Made by a program: the position numbers and the translations under genes. From NCBI GenBank assembly GCA_025055675.1, contig JANWWT010000007.1:84927-148926 (forward strand): a DNA stretch of 64,000 nucleotides, written 5' to 3'. Of this stretch, positions 16,668-27,384 are shown piece by piece (position 1 is the first letter of the stretch; each line of letters begins with the position of its first letter). Origin of the DNA: Pseudanabaenaceae cyanobacterium SKYG29 (GTDB lineage: Bacteria > Cyanobacteriota > Cyanobacteriia > Pseudanabaenales > Pseudanabaenaceae). The notes under the pieces were generated by a model that was given only the letters and a program-made list of their open reading frames with translations, was not told where the DNA came from and did not search any database.

Positions 16668-18029
16668 TCATGGGATGGATAGGGGAATAGCAATAGTAAA
16701 CTCTGTGCCTTCTCCCTCTACAGAAGTGCAGGTAATTTGACCCTGATGTTGCTCTTCCACAATTTTGCGACTAATCGACAGACCTAACCCCGTCCCCTTC
16801 CCCACAGGCTTAGTGGTAAAAGTAGGCTCAAAAATTCTCTGTTTGATTCCCTCAGGTATACCAGGTCCATTGTCTTGAATCTGAATAACTACTTTGTCAC
16901 TCTCCACTTTGGTGCGGATGTGGATTTGCGGTGTACGGTCGCGACCAGTCTGAAAATACTCATCAAAAGCATCAACAGCATTTGCCAATATATTAATAAA
17001 CACCTGATTCAATTGCCCCAAGTAGCATTTTACTGGCGGTAAATCTCCGTACTCTTTTACAACCTGAATCTCTGGTCTTTGGTTTTTGGCTTTGAAACGA
17101 TGCCCTAATACCAGCAGGGTACTATCAATTCCATCATGGATGTTGGCAGGGATGGCTGTAGTGCTATCCGATCGGGAAAAGGTGCGCAGGGAGCGAGAAA
17201 TATTGGTGAGCATATTCGCTCCCACTTGAAAGGAATCCATGATTTTGTGTAGATCGGTGATGATAAATTCTAAATCGAGAAATTCTAAGACCTCTGCCAC
17301 TTCCATTACAGGGTCAGGATAGTAGGTCATAAACAGACGAATTAAACGGGTTAACTCCGCCACATACTCCTTGGCTGGCTCCAAATTGGTGGCAATAAAG
17401 TTGACAGGGTTGTTGATTTCATGGGCTACTCCCGCCACTAGTTGACCCAGGGTTGCCATCTTCTCTTGCTGAATCAGTTGCAATTGGGTTTGTTCCAAAT
17501 TGTGGAGTGCGTCTTTCAACTCCTTCGTGCGCTTTTCTACCAGTTTCTCTAGGTTGTCCGCTAGTTCTTTTAGCTCTGCTTCTGCCTTCATACGCGCTGT
17601 CACTTCTGCCTTTAGTTGCAGGTTTTGTTGCGCTAAACTTTTGTTTAGACGGCTAATTTGTAAATGAGTCCGCACTCTGGCAATAACTTCATCCTGCTGG
17701 AAGGGCTTAGTGATGTAGTCTACTGCTCCCAAAGACAAACCCCGCACCTTATCCACTGTCTCTGACAGTGCTGTCATGAAAATAATAGGTATTTCTGCTG
17801 TCTTAGGGTTAGCTTTTAAGCGTTCGCAGGTCTCAAACCCATTCCAACCAGGCATCATCACATCAAGAAGGATTAGGTCTGGCGGATCATAGGTGGCTCT
17901 TTCTAAGGCAATTTGACCATTTTGTGCTACTCTTACCTCAAACCCCGCTTCGTCTAATACATCTGATAAAACATTGAGGTTGGTGGGATTGTCATCGACA
18001 ATTAAAATCACTGTTCTCTCTTCGTTCAT
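16668..18029 (-). CDS. Response regulator-histidine kinase fusion
   Basis: This 453-residue protein has an N-terminal receiver (about 8-125; Asp in [10 protein letters not shown], Lys in YITKPF), a coiled coil (about 128-190) and a transmitter with His in [13 protein letters not shown]-box [12 protein letters not shown], and G-boxes DNGPGIP and [11 protein letters not shown]. There is no membrane segment, so it acts in the cytoplasm. Input is by phosphorylation of the receiver, and its own target is unknown. The start ATG overlaps the stop of the upstream REC-GGDEF-EAL gene by 4 nt (ATGA). The receivers of the two proteins are closely alike, suggesting shared upstream input or duplication. 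Confidence 0.92.
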   Translation of the reverse strand: MNEERTVILIVDDNPTNLNVLSDVLDEAGFEVRVAQNGQIALERATYDPPDLILLDVMMPGWNGFETCERLKANPKTAEIPIIFMTALSETVDKVRGLSLGAVDYITKPFQQDEVIARVRTHLQISRLNKSLAQQNLQLKAEVTARMKAEAELKELADNLEKLVEKRTKELKDALHNLEQTQLQLIQQEKMATLGQLVAGVAHEINNPVNFIATNLEPAKEYVAELTRLIRLFMTYYPDPVMEVAEVLEFLDLEFIITDLHKIMDSFQVGANMLTNISRSLRTFSRSDSTTAIPANIHDGIDSTLLVLGHRFKAKNQRPEIQVVKEYGDLPPVKCYLGQLNQVFINILANAVDAFDEYFQTGRDRTPQIHIRTKVESDKVVIQIQDNGPGIPEGIKQRIFEPTFTTKPVGKGTGLGLSISRKIVEEQHQGQITCTSVEGEGTEFTIAIPLSIP

Positions 18030-20179
18030 ATCTTTCCCCTAATTACCCGATCGGTTTGCCAGTGCTGTAACAGTTCTGTTACTACTTCGGCAGGACTTGG
18101 TTTATGGAACAGATAACCCTGCCCATAGTCACAGCTCAAAGACTGCAATATGGCTAGCTGCTCTGCCGTTTCTATCCCTTCTGCTACTACATCCATGTTT
18201 AATCCCCTCGCTAACGTAATAATGGTTCTTACCAGGGCTAACCCGCCATTATCAGAAATCATGCGATTGAGAAAAGAGCGATCGATTTTCAGAGTATCTG
18301 TCGGTAACTCATGCAGACGACTCAAAGAGGAGTAGCCTGTGCCGAAGTCATCAATACAGAGTTTTGTCCCCGCCTGTCTCAAGTTGATCAAAGCATTCAC
18401 CTCTGTATCCAGCACACCCAATAGCGAACTCTCCGTGATTTCCAATTTGATCGCTCGCCTGGGCAGATTGTAATACTTGTGTAACTCACTGATCGATTCG
18501 CATAAACCTGCTTGATTCAATTGTAGAGGGGAGATATTGATGTTTACAACTAAATTCCGTTCTGGAAACCTATCGTACCAAATTCTAGTCTGGGCAAAGG
18601 CATTTTCCATGACCCATTGTCCAATCTGTTTGATCGAACCTGTCTCTTCCGCAACGGGGATAAATTTAGCTGGTGAAATCCACTGCCCATTACTGTGCTG
18701 CCAGCGCACGAGGGACTCAAACCCTGTAATCTCTCCAGTAGAGAGGGAGACGATCGGTTGGAAAAATAGGCGTAACTCCTTGCGTTCGATAGCTTTTTGT
18801 AGGTCCTGCTCTAACTGCAAACGTGACATTGCTAGGGCTTGCATAGAGGGATCAAAGACTTCATAACGCCCTCTGCCATTAGCTTTGGCTTGATACATAG
18901 CAATATCGGCATCTCGCAGCACATCTGCCGGCTCCTGGTAATTGTTGGTGCTAAAAGTAATGCCAATGCTTAACCCTGTGCAAACTTCGTAGGCTCGCAA
19001 ACGAAAGGGCTTTCTAAATTCTGCTTGTAACTGCTCCGCTAGGGTCTCCGCTTGGTTAAAGGTCTCTAAATCCCGCAGTAAGATAATGAATTCATCACCC
19101 CCAAATCGACCCACAACCCCCCCCTGTGGCTCTACTACTGCTTTCAGTCTTTGGGCGGCTTCTCTGAGTAGTTCATCCCCTACTAAATGACCAAGACTAT
19201 CGTTGATGACTTTGAACCGATCGAGGTCCGCAAATAAAACAGCATACTTGTAGTCATCTACTTTTTGCGTTTTGATAATTGCTTCGGTGAGGGCATCCAT
19301 GAACTGCAACCGATTGGGAAGTTTGGTCAGACTGTCGTGGTAGGCATCATAGCGTAGTTGTTCCTTAGCAAGTTTGAGGGCTTGGTTAGCTGCTTCCAGT
19401 TCTAGCATAGCTTTTTGTTTACTGGCAACAGCAGCACTCAGTTTGATCATTTGTTTTTGTAAGATCGCCTGATTCTGTTTTAGCTCTTCATTGCGCTGTT
19501 GTAGCTCGGCTGTTCTTTGGGCTACTTCCAACTCTAGGGCATCTTTCAGCTTTAACAGTTCTTCTTGGGCGATCTTGCGTTCTTGGACTTCTGCTCTTAA
19601 CTTTTGGGCTATCTTTTCAAAGACTTTGAACCAACTGGTTTCCTGGAAATTATGCTGCTCAAACAGCTGAATTTCTAGTTCCATCAAGTGGTGTTCTGCT
19701 TCTGCTAGCTGTCGCTCTTGTTGTTCTACTAGATGGCGTAGTCGTTCTTCTGCTTGACGACGTGCCTGGTTTTCTGCCTGTAGTTGTTTGGTCATCGACC
19801 GCAAGGATAAATGGAGCTTGACCCTGGCAATCACTTCCTCTAGGCGAAAGGGTTTGGTTATGTAATCCACTGCCCCAGCATTGAATCCTTTAACTTTGTC
19901 TTCTGTCTCTGCTAGAGCAGTCATGAAAATAACGGGAATGTCTTTTGTCTGGGGAGAAGCTTTTAGGCGCTCACAGGTGCTAAACCCATCTAGCCCTGGC
20001 ATCATCACATCCAATATGATTAAATCGGGCAATTCCAGGCTAGCTTTGCGTAGGGCATTTTCCCCGTCCAAGGCTACTCTGACATCAAACCCAGCTTCGT
20101 CCAGGCATTCCGAGAGTACCTCTAGGTTCTTGGGGTTGTCATCAACAATAAGAATCACCCCATTAACTGGGTCGGACAT
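18026..20179 (-). CDS. REC-coiled-coil-GGDEF-EAL response regulator
   Basis: This cyclic-di-GMP turnover protein of 717 residues has a receiver (about 8-125, LIILDVMMPG), a long coiled coil (about 130-275), a GGDEF domain with intact RFGGDEFIILL, and an EAL domain. The EAL signature reads ESL (GFESLVRWQ), but the Asn, DDFGTGYSSL, Lys (LKIDRSFL) and AEGIET catalytic elements are present, so both activities are possible. It overlaps the downstream kinase gene by 4 nt and follows cry-DASH by 15 nt on the same strand, placing c-di-GMP signalling in a light/redox gene run. Confidence 0.93.
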   Translation of the reverse strand: MSDPVNGVILIVDDNPKNLEVLSECLDEAGFDVRVALDGENALRKASLELPDLIILDVMMPGLDGFSTCERLKASPQTKDIPVIFMTALAETEDKVKGFNAGAVDYITKPFRLEEVIARVKLHLSLRSMTKQLQAENQARRQAEERLRHLVEQQERQLAEAEHHLMELEIQLFEQHNFQETSWFKVFEKIAQKLRAEVQERKIAQEELLKLKDALELEVAQRTAELQQRNEELKQNQAILQKQMIKLSAAVASKQKAMLELEAANQALKLAKEQLRYDAYHDSLTKLPNRLQFMDALTEAIIKTQKVDDYKYAVLFADLDRFKVINDSLGHLVGDELLREAAQRLKAVVEPQGGVVGRFGGDEFIILLRDLETFNQAETLAEQLQAEFRKPFRLRAYEVCTGLSIGITFSTNNYQEPADVLRDADIAMYQAKANGRGRYEVFDPSMQALAMSRLQLEQDLQKAIERKELRLFFQPIVSLSTGEITGFESLVRWQHSNGQWISPAKFIPVAEETGSIKQIGQWVMENAFAQTRIWYDRFPERNLVVNINISPLQLNQAGLCESISELHKYYNLPRRAIKLEITESSLLGVLDTEVNALINLRQAGTKLCIDDFGTGYSSLSRLHELPTDTLKIDRSFLNRMISDNGGLALVRTIITLARGLNMDVVAEGIETAEQLAILQSLSCDYGQGYLFHKPSPAEVVTELLQHWQTDRVIRGKI

Positions 20180-20194
20180 AGGTTTAGGGCAGGG

Positions 20195-21688
20195 TCACGA
20201 TCGCCTACGCTTTTTGATCTTATCTTGCTTCCCTTTGGCTTTCAACGCCTGATTATAGATTTTCTCCTGCTCCCCCACGGAGCGATCGAGGTCGACGATG
20301 GGTTTAGGGTAATCCCTACCGGGGGTGAAGTGGTAGAGTTTTTGTTCGGTAGGGTTCAACTGCCAGGGGGTATGCACAAGGTGGGGGGGGAGGGAACGCA
20401 AAACGGGCAGCCAATGTTTGACGTATTCCCCCTGGGGGTCGTAGTCCTGGGCTTGTTTGCGGATGTTAAAGTAGCGGAATCCTCGGGCGTCATTGCCTAC
20501 CCCTGCAGTGTAGTTCCAGTTGCCCCAGTTGCTGCATACGTCGTAATCGATCAATTGGGACTCAAACCACTCGGCTCCCCAGCGCCAATCAATCCCCAAA
20601 TTCTTGGTCAAAAAACTAGCAACGTTCTGCCTGCCCCGATTGGACATAAACCCTGTTAGTAGCAGTTCCTGCATATTAGCATCTACTAGGGGAAAGCCCG
20701 TTTTGCCTAGCCGCCATTGCTCGAATAAGTCCCGATCGGTACGCCAAGGCAGGTCAATTCCCCGCAATCCCTCGCGGTGGAATACCCGATCGCCGTGTTT
20801 CAGGACAATAAACCGAAAATAGTCCCGCCACAGCAGTTCAAACACCAACCAGTAGGTGGAGTCGTTTTTAATGCGATCGGTTTCGTATTGTTTTACTTGG
20901 GCATAGACGTAGCGGGGACTGAGACAGCCCAGGGCTAGCCAGGGGGAGAATTTGGAGGAGTAGTTTGCCCCCAGCATACCATTGCGGGTTTCTTTGTATG
21001 TCCTAAGACAGTCCTGCTGCCAAATGTAATCCCGCAATCTGGCTAAACCTTGGGTTTCACCTCCCCGAAATTGTAGAACAGCCCGATCGTCCACCACAGG
21101 CACAGGTAATCCCAGTTCCTCTAGGGTAGGCAAAGGTTCACTGGGGGGGAGGTCAGGAGTGGGGATATGGCTGGGGGTGGGGAGGGGCGGGGGCGGCGTG
21201 AGGGATTTTTCCACAATTTGGCGGAAATTGGTAAAAACTTCAGGTAAATCGGCAATAGCAAAGGGCAAATCCTGGAGGGGATAGAGGGTATGTCCCCAAA
21301 AGCCCACTAGCTTTACCCCCAGGGGAGCTAACCTGTCTGCTAATTTTCTCTCTACCCTGGTTTCTTCGGAGGCGACTTCCTGATGGTAGTAGACTGCCGT
21401 TGCTTGGCACTTTTGGACCAATTCAGGTAAAATCTCCTCTGGCTTGCCCCGATAGACCAATAAATCACTACCCCGCTCCCGCAACTGCTTGCGCAAGTCT
21501 ACAACACTCTCTAGGAGAAACTGCGCCCGCCAGGCTCCCGTCTTGGGGAACTGCAACAGGTCAGTAGTCCCAAATTGCCGTGGGTCAAAGCAATAGACAG
21601 GAATTACCTGGGCTGGCAGGGCGGCAACAAGTGGTTGATGGTCGTGTAGACGTAGGTCGTTGCGCAACCAAAGAATAATGGGGGACAT
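20195..21688 (-). CDS. Cryptochrome DASH / photolyase family flavoprotein
   Basis: This 497-residue protein has an N-terminal photolyase alpha/beta domain (IILWLRNDLRLHD), the DASH-type segment DPRQFG...FPKTGAWRAQFLLES, a Pro-rich linker (about 168-190) and a FAD-binding helical domain containing TYKETRNGMLGANYSSKFSPWLA, FELLWRDYFR and the NRGRQNVASF region. Cry-DASH proteins repair CPD lesions, mainly in single-stranded DNA, and may act as blue-light receptors; Synechocystis has one that affects gene expression. A basic tail (KKRRRS) ends it. The start codon follows the flv3 stop directly (TAGATG), so the two are translationally linked. Confidence 0.93.
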   Translation of the reverse strand: MSPIILWLRNDLRLHDHQPLVAALPAQVIPVYCFDPRQFGTTDLLQFPKTGAWRAQFLLESVVDLRKQLRERGSDLLVYRGKPEEILPELVQKCQATAVYYHQEVASEETRVERKLADRLAPLGVKLVGFWGHTLYPLQDLPFAIADLPEVFTNFRQIVEKSLTPPPPLPTPSHIPTPDLPPSEPLPTLEELGLPVPVVDDRAVLQFRGGETQGLARLRDYIWQQDCLRTYKETRNGMLGANYSSKFSPWLALGCLSPRYVYAQVKQYETDRIKNDSTYWLVFELLWRDYFRFIVLKHGDRVFHREGLRGIDLPWRTDRDLFEQWRLGKTGFPLVDANMQELLLTGFMSNRGRQNVASFLTKNLGIDWRWGAEWFESQLIDYDVCSNWGNWNYTAGVGNDARGFRYFNIRKQAQDYDPQGEYVKHWLPVLRSLPPHLVHTPWQLNPTEQKLYHFTPGRDYPKPIVDLDRSVGEQEKIYNQALKAKGKQDKIKKRRRS

Positions 21689-23401
21689 CTAGTAGTGATT
21701 GCCGACTTTACGGTGGTGGGCAGCGGTGAGAGCGTCTGGCTTGGATACTTTACCATCTTCCGCTACAGCATAGACAACCCAGTGGTCATGGGCATCCATA
21801 CGGCTGACTACTTGACATTCTACATAGGCGAGGGCTTCCGTGAGGATGGGGATACCCTTAGCCGAGGGTTGAGTTTTAACTCCTGCAAACCGATCGGCAC
21901 CGGGGGCAAATCGTTTGAGGAAGTGGCGGAGGAGATGGCTATAGTTGCCTTCTTCTAAAATGTTGAGGACAAAGTGATCTCCCACCTGCATCAGGGCTTC
22001 AATGGCGCGGTCCTTAGCCACGGCAACGGTAATCCCCAGGGGTTTGAAACTGGCTTGGGAAACCCAGGAAGCCACCATAGCACTGGTCATTTCCCCCTTC
22101 TTGGCAGTAACAATGTAGAGTCCGCCGGCAATCCGACCCATTGCCCTGTCTAAATCGCTGTCGAGGGCTTTAATTTGTTGAATGTTCTGTTTGCGGGTTA
22201 GGAGTTGTCCTAGGTCAGTGCCTGCCTCTTCACACATTTGGTAGGTAGTCTGGCTGGGAGTAGCTTTGATGCGCAGGAGGGGGAAGCCCAGTACAATCCC
22301 CAGGTCTTTGCACCGATTGGCGACTAAATCGATCGCTTCCTCATCCCCGCCAAAGGACTCATAAATACCCACCGCTTGCTTGGGCTGCAGAGAACCGAGG
22401 ATGGTTGCTACAGCTGTCTGTACAGAGGGCAGAGACTGGGGCGGCGTGGTGAACACAACCCCGCTGGCATGTTCCACCAGTTCCCGAATTTCCTGCAGGT
22501 CAGTAGTGCGCAAGTCCCGCATTTCCAGGGCTACCCCTGTTTTCCCTACCCCCCGCGCAATCGCCTGGGATAAGCGATCGCTGTAACCATAGTCGGACAC
22601 ATAGAAAATTACCACGTTAGTATCATGTTTAGTCTGGGCTTGGCTCCAGGTGCGGTAATTCTCCGTCAGTTCCTTGAGGTTGTACTTCAGCAGCGGTCCA
22701 TGCCCATTGGCTACAATCTGCACAGGGGGCAACTCATCCATCCGTTTCATGGCAGAAAGTACCGATCGGGCATTGGGAGCCATCAGACATTCGTAGTAAA
22801 AACGGTAGTCAGGCAGAATAGCCGGTAGGTTTTCGTCAAATACCGAACTATCGCAGTAATGCATGCCAAAAATATCGCAGGTAAAAAGGACTCCCGTCTT
22901 GTGGTCATAGGTCATCATTGTATCGGGCCAATGGAGGTTGGGAGCATTGACAAACTGCAATAGATGTCCCTTGCCTAAGTCCAGCTGATCGCCATTTTTG
23001 ACTGCCTGTTGCTTAAAGTCTATGTGCACTAAATCCTGCAGGAATTGCAATGCTACCTTTGTCCCCACTACAGTCACCTGGGGCGCTAGCTGCAAGACAT
23101 CCTTGACTAAGCCACTGTGGTCTGGCTCTGTATGACTGATAATCAAATAATCTAGGCGGGAGAGGTCAACTTGTCTTTGTAACTCTTCCAGGTAAAGAGA
23201 ACGAAACTTAGCGTGGGAGGTATCCACCAGAGCAATCTTGTCCCCCCAAATTAAGTAGGAATTGTAGGTAGTGCCGTTTTGCAAGCCAAATTCAATATCA
23301 AATCTGTCTCTGTCCCAATCTAACGACCGTATAGTTACCGTCTCTTCTGCGATCGTCAGGGTCTGCAGGGACAATCGAGGGGCAGCAAGAGTGGTAGTCA
23401 T
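21689..23401 (-). CDS. flv3: Flavodiiron protein Flv3
   Basis: This soluble 570-residue protein reduces O2 to water with photosynthetic electrons, normally with Flv1, and acts as an electron sink downstream of photosystem I. The N-terminal metallo-beta-lactamase-like domain has the canonical diiron ligands His90, Glu92, Asp94, His95, His157, Asp176 and His234, which distinguishes Flv3/Flv4 from Flv1/Flv2. A flavodoxin domain (about 262-405) and a C-terminal flavin-reductase domain follow. The N-terminal sequence resembles Flv3 more than Flv4, and no flv2 or sll0218-like gene is nearby. AAGGAG precedes the ATG. It heads a four-gene run. Confidence 0.87.
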   Translation of the reverse strand: MTTTLAAPRLSLQTLTIAEETVTIRSLDWDRDRFDIEFGLQNGTTYNSYLIWGDKIALVDTSHAKFRSLYLEELQRQVDLSRLDYLIISHTEPDHSGLVKDVLQLAPQVTVVGTKVALQFLQDLVHIDFKQQAVKNGDQLDLGKGHLLQFVNAPNLHWPDTMMTYDHKTGVLFTCDIFGMHYCDSSVFDENLPAILPDYRFYYECLMAPNARSVLSAMKRMDELPPVQIVANGHGPLLKYNLKELTENYRTWSQAQTKHDTNVVIFYVSDYGYSDRLSQAIARGVGKTGVALEMRDLRTTDLQEIRELVEHASGVVFTTPPQSLPSVQTAVATILGSLQPKQAVGIYESFGGDEEAIDLVANRCKDLGIVLGFPLLRIKATPSQTTYQMCEEAGTDLGQLLTRKQNIQQIKALDSDLDRAMGRIAGGLYIVTAKKGEMTSAMVASWVSQASFKPLGITVAVAKDRAIEALMQVGDHFVLNILEEGNYSHLLRHFLKRFAPGADRFAGVKTQPSAKGIPILTEALAYVECQVVSRMDAHDHWVVYAVAEDGKVSKPDALTAAHHRKVGNHY

Positions 23402-23580
23402 GGCTTATCTCCTTGGGGTTGTACTAGGTATAAACTACTGGCATCTTAGCACTGTGTCATCCTGTCTAGGGGCGGACTTGAGCAGAAATGTGATTTATTT
23501 TACTAATAGTAGACTGCAAGGACAGGCTATAGACTCTTGGGATTTTGCTAATATAGACCTGCCTTAGATGTGGTTCCCCT
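23402..23580. other. Divergent control region between flv3 and pheT
   Basis: This 179-nt gap must hold the promoters for both divergent genes. I see AT-rich stretches and TATAGA-like -10 candidates for pheT near 23530-23556 but no convincing consensus pair, and no coding sequence. Confidence 0.4.
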
Positions 23581-25965
23581 ATGCGCATTTCCCTCCGTTG
23601 GCTGCGTGAGTTGGTAGATTTCGACCTCGATGCCTATGCCCTGGCGGAAAAGTTGACTATGGCAGGGTTTGAAGTAGAAGACATTGAAGACCGCTGGAGT
23701 TGGGCTGAGGGTGTTGTGGTGGGCAAGATTTTACAGGCAGTGCGCCATCCCAACGCGGATAAATTGCAGGTCTGCCAAGTGGATGTGGGGCAAGGGCAAC
23801 CTTTGCAGATTGTCTGTGGGGCAGCGAATGCGCGGGCAGGCTTGTATGTGCCAGTGGCGACGGTGGGAACATTTTTACCCAAGGCGGGGGAGGGGTTGCG
23901 GATTAAGGCGGCAAAATTGCGGGGGGAACGCTCGGAGGGGATGATCTGCTCCTTAGCGGAACTGGGGTTAGAGAAAGAGTCTGCCGGTATCCATGAATTT
24001 CCCCTGGAATTACCCTTGGGGGCAGATGTACGCCCCTATCTGGGTTTAGACGATGTGATTTTAGATGTCACTTCCACTGCAAATCGAGCGGATGCCCTCA
24101 GTGTCGTGGGGATTGCCAGGGAAGTAGCTGCCCTCACCGGGGGAAAATTGAAGTTGCCAGAGGTAAAAACGATCTCTATTCCCCTAGCCGACTGGTTGAC
24201 GGTGGCTGACCCCAAAGCCTGTCCCGCCTACATTGGCACAGTAGTAGAGGGGGTAAAAGTGGCTCCCAGCCCCCCTTGGCTGCAACAGAAACTAAAGGCC
24301 TGCGGTATGCGTCCCATCAACAACATAGTAGATATTACTAATTACATTTTGCTCCTGTGGGGGCAGCCTCTGCACAGTTTCGATCGGGACAAACTGGACC
24401 CTGAGCTAAAGATTGGTGTGCGGCACGCTCGGCGGGGAGAGACTCTGAAAACCCTGGACGGACAGGAACGTGCCCTGGAAACTGTCAATTTAGTTATTAC
24501 CAGTAACGATCGTGCGGTTGCCCTAGCAGGGGTGATGGGGGGGGAGAGCAGTGAAGTCAGTGACAGCACCACCAATATTTTGTTAGAGGCGGCGCTCTTT
24601 GATCAAGCAGTGATTCGCAGGTCAGCCCGCAGTCAGGGTTTGCGCACAGAGGCATCAGCAAGGTATGAACGGGGTGTCAACCAAGCTACCTTAGAAATTG
24701 CCGCTCGCCATGCTCTACAACTGATTGAGGAGCTAGCAGGAGGTACGGTTAGCCAGCAGGCGGTGGTAGATTATCGCCAACCTTTGACCCGCAGGATCGA
24801 GTTAAGTCTGGACCAAGTACGGAGTATTTTAGGCTACTTGGAAGAGGGGATAGAGATAACAGGCGAGATTGTAGAGGATACCCTTGGTCGTCTTGGTTTT
24901 ACTTTGACCAAGCAGGAAGCAGATAGGTGGCAGGTGACAGTGCCCCCCTACCGTTACGCTGATATTGAGCGTCCTATAGATTTAATTGAAGAAATTGCCC
25001 GCATCTACGGCTACGACCGCTTTAGTGAGAGTCTACCCGCTTTGACGGTGGGGGGATATTTGCCCCCAGAGCAGGAGTTTTTACGGCAGTTGCGTTCCTG
25101 CCTGTTGGGTCTAGGCTTGACAGAAGTGATGCACAACTCCTTGCGCTTACCTAATGATTGTCAGTCTGATCAGGTACTGTTAACCAATCCCATTGCCCAG
25201 GAATACAGTGCCTTGCGGTCTGATCTAATCAGCGGTTTAATTGATGCCTGTTGTTTTAATTTAAGTCAAGGGAATGGCATTATTCCTGCTTTTGAGATAG
25301 GGCGGGTCTTTCGTCTGCAAGACGGGGAAGTGATCGAAGCTGACCATGTGGCAGGGCTTGTAGGGACAAGGCTAGACCGATCGTGGCGGGCGCAACCTCC
25401 TATGGACTGGTTTATGGCGAAGGGTTTACTAGAAGCTATCTTCGATCGGTTTAATTTGACCGTGGAATATCAACCGGATTGCAAAGACCAACGCTTACAT
25501 CCCGGCAGGACAGCGTCCCTGTGGCTAAATGGCAATCGTTTGGGTACCCTGGGGCAACTCCATCCCCAATACCGTGCTGAAAGAGAATTACCCCCTGCCA
25601 TCTATGTTTTTGAATTGGATTTAGAAGTTTTGTATGATGTCATTCTCGATCGTTCTGTACCCGTCTTCCAGCCTTTTTCTCTCTTTCCTGCCAGTGATAG
25701 AGATATTGCTTTTTTTGCCAGGATCGATATTACAGTGGCAGAAATTCAACGGGCGATTGTGCAGGCGGCGGGGGATATTTTGGAGTCAGTAACTCTCTTT
25801 GATGAATACAGAGGCGAAGGCGTACCGGCAGGACATCGCAGTTTAGCCTTTCGTTTAGTCTATCGTTTAGCCGATCGCACCCTGACCGACGATGATGTTA
25901 ACCCTGTGCATCAGAGAGTGAGGGATATGCTGGAGGAAAAATTCTCAGTAATTTTACGCAGTTAG
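23581..25965 (+). CDS. pheT: Phenylalanine--tRNA ligase beta subunit
   Basis: The beta chain (794 residues) of the heterotetrameric enzyme charges tRNA-Phe. It shows the N-terminal B1 core, the tRNA-binding (EMAP-like) domain (about 40-150, [20 protein letters not shown]), the B3/B4 editing domain (about 210-390), the B5 DNA-binding-fold domain (about 405-480), the core catalytic-like domain, and a C-terminal anticodon-binding domain ([20 protein letters not shown]). Length is normal. pheS is not in the window, as is usual for cyanobacteria. Its end overlaps the convergent downstream gene by 4 nt. Confidence 0.96.
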   Translation: MRISLRWLRELVDFDLDAYALAEKLTMAGFEVEDIEDRWSWAEGVVVGKILQAVRHPNADKLQVCQVDVGQGQPLQIVCGAANARAGLYVPVATVGTFLPKAGEGLRIKAAKLRGERSEGMICSLAELGLEKESAGIHEFPLELPLGADVRPYLGLDDVILDVTSTANRADALSVVGIAREVAALTGGKLKLPEVKTISIPLADWLTVADPKACPAYIGTVVEGVKVAPSPPWLQQKLKACGMRPINNIVDITNYILLLWGQPLHSFDRDKLDPELKIGVRHARRGETLKTLDGQERALETVNLVITSNDRAVALAGVMGGESSEVSDSTTNILLEAALFDQAVIRRSARSQGLRTEASARYERGVNQATLEIAARHALQLIEELAGGTVSQQAVVDYRQPLTRRIELSLDQVRSILGYLEEGIEITGEIVEDTLGRLGFTLTKQEADRWQVTVPPYRYADIERPIDLIEEIARIYGYDRFSESLPALTVGGYLPPEQEFLRQLRSCLLGLGLTEVMHNSLRLPNDCQSDQVLLTNPIAQEYSALRSDLISGLIDACCFNLSQGNGIIPAFEIGRVFRLQDGEVIEADHVAGLVGTRLDRSWRAQPPMDWFMAKGLLEAIFDRFNLTVEYQPDCKDQRLHPGRTASLWLNGNRLGTLGQLHPQYRAERELPPAIYVFELDLEVLYDVILDRSVPVFQPFSLFPASDRDIAFFARIDITVAEIQRAIVQAAGDILESVTLFDEYRGEGVPAGHRSLAFRLVYRLADRTLTDDDVNPVHQRVRDMLEEKFSVILRS

Positions 25966-26483
25966 CGGGGATTATCTATCTTTTGGCGGAAGGACTCAAT
26001 TTGATCGACGGGCACCATCCACAGCTTGTTTTGGTAAGGTCGCCAAACGGCACTCATGATATAAAAATTGCGCATACAGATGACATGGACATGGGGAATA
26101 TCGGAGTGCTTAAAACAAACGCGCAAAAAATCCAGACTACGAATCAATCGTTCCTGTAAAAATTTTGCCACCTCTTCACTACAATTTTGGCGGTGGAGGG
26201 GGACGGGGCGTGGTTCGCCAAAACCGCGTACTTCGTATAAAATATTAGTCTTGCCCTTAAACTCTATCTTACGGGATTTTACCGACCAGTCACAGAGGAT
26301 CGCGTAACCCAGTACCGCCATCCCTAAATCGATGGGAAAGTCGCGCATTTGGAACCTAGTATTGCAATTGGGGTCTTTGTAGGTGTTAAAGCCTGTCCAG
26401 CGGTGGAAGCTCTCCAGCGGCTCGTCCATAATATCGATCGTGGTAGTGTAGGCAGATACACTAGATTGTTCTTGCTCGGGCAT
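25962..26483 (-). CDS. Conserved hypothetical protein
   Basis: This 173-residue soluble protein has no signal peptide or membrane segment. It contains [18 protein letters not shown], a central basic/aromatic region, [21 protein letters not shown], and a C-terminus ending [16 protein letters not shown] do not recognise the family. Three cysteines and several His-rich spots are present but form no clear metal motif. It is convergent with pheT (4-nt overlap) and in the same direction as the CPBP protease upstream (55 nt away). Codon usage and composition look like its neighbours. Confidence 0.65.
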   Translation of the reverse strand: MPEQEQSSVSAYTTTIDIMDEPLESFHRWTGFNTYKDPNCNTRFQMRDFPIDLGMAVLGYAILCDWSVKSRKIEFKGKTNILYEVRGFGEPRPVPLHRQNCSEEVAKFLQERLIRSLDFLRVCFKHSDIPHVHVICMRNFYIMSAVWRPYQNKLWMVPVDQIESFRQKIDNPR

Positions 26484-26538
26484 AGGCTGTCACGATGGTC
26501 GGTTACTCCATTATTTACTAGTATTGCTTAAACGTAAA

Positions 26539-27384
26539 CTAGGAGGGGAGCTTAGGTGGTTTCCGCTGGCGGTAGAGGATGACATCAGCAATTTTGCCCA
26601 AGCCCAGTAAAAATAACAAACCCAGCAGTCCTGCCAAGGGATTTCCCCTGATCCCTGTAATAACCGACGGTACTACTTCCAGCCCCAAAAATAAGCGCCC
26701 CATATCGACAACAGCATGCACCCACACCAAGCCCCCATGGAAACCGATCGGTAACGCCAATCTTCCTTCAGTCAAGCGCCGCGCCAATACCAAATTGCGC
26801 CCTAGGAGCAGGAGACCCCAAAACTGAGTCCAGCGGTAAAAGATGGCATCCCAACTCAAAAAATGGCAGACAGTAAAAATAGTAGTACTGATCCAAAGAG
26901 AGCGATTAGGGCTATAGTCCCGTTCCAGTTCCGTCAACAACCAACCCCGAAATAGGAGTTCTTCCGCAAAGCCCACCCCCAGACCCAGTAATAACCCAGG
27001 GAGAATATATTTAGGTGCCTCATTGAGGTACTGCCACTCTGCCCACTCTAGCCACACTTGAATTTGCAGTAGTAACAAGTAGCTACCTGCCCCAACCCCC
27101 AAGCCAAGGAAAAACTCCCCTAGCGCCCCCCGATCGAACCGAAGTCCATAGTATCGGTAAGGGTGGGATTGTTCCTCAATGCGTTTGCCCCAGAAGCCAA
27201 TAAACCAGACGAACAGGCAGTAGAGCCAAATCATCAAATATGTCCCACTTTGCTCCCCGACAGTCAAGTAAACGGGGATGGCAATGGGCAGCCAAAACAG
27301 GAGGAGGCAAGACAAAAAAAGCCCCAATCTGCCAGGGGCACGGAGTGCTCTAATTTTTTGCAGCGGATTAGTCTTCGGGTTCAA
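26539..27384 (-). CDS. CPBP-family intramembrane glutamic protease
   Basis: This 281-residue membrane protein with about eight helices has the CPBP (CAAX-processing/bacteriocin-processing, Abi) motifs: EELLFRGWLL (about 141-150, catalytic Glu pair and Arg), CHFLSWD (His near 174) and a later GFHGGLVWVHAVVD. Substrates are unknown for cyanobacterial members; protein processing in the membrane is inferred. The start is TTG at 27384, which overlaps the clpS end by 17 nt; no Met occurs near the N-terminus. The overlap suggests co-transcription with clpS. Confidence 0.85.
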   Translation of the reverse strand: MNPKTNPLQKIRALRAPGRLGLFLSCLLLFWLPIAIPVYLTVGEQSGTYLMIWLYCLFVWFIGFWGKRIEEQSHPYRYYGLRFDRGALGEFFLGLGVGAGSYLLLLQIQVWLEWAEWQYLNEAPKYILPGLLLGLGVGFAEELLFRGWLLTELERDYSPNRSLWISTTIFTVCHFLSWDAIFYRWTQFWGLLLLGRNLVLARRLTEGRLALPIGFHGGLVWVHAVVDMGRLFLGLEVVPSVITGIRGNPLAGLLGLLFLLGLGKIADVILYRQRKPPKLPS

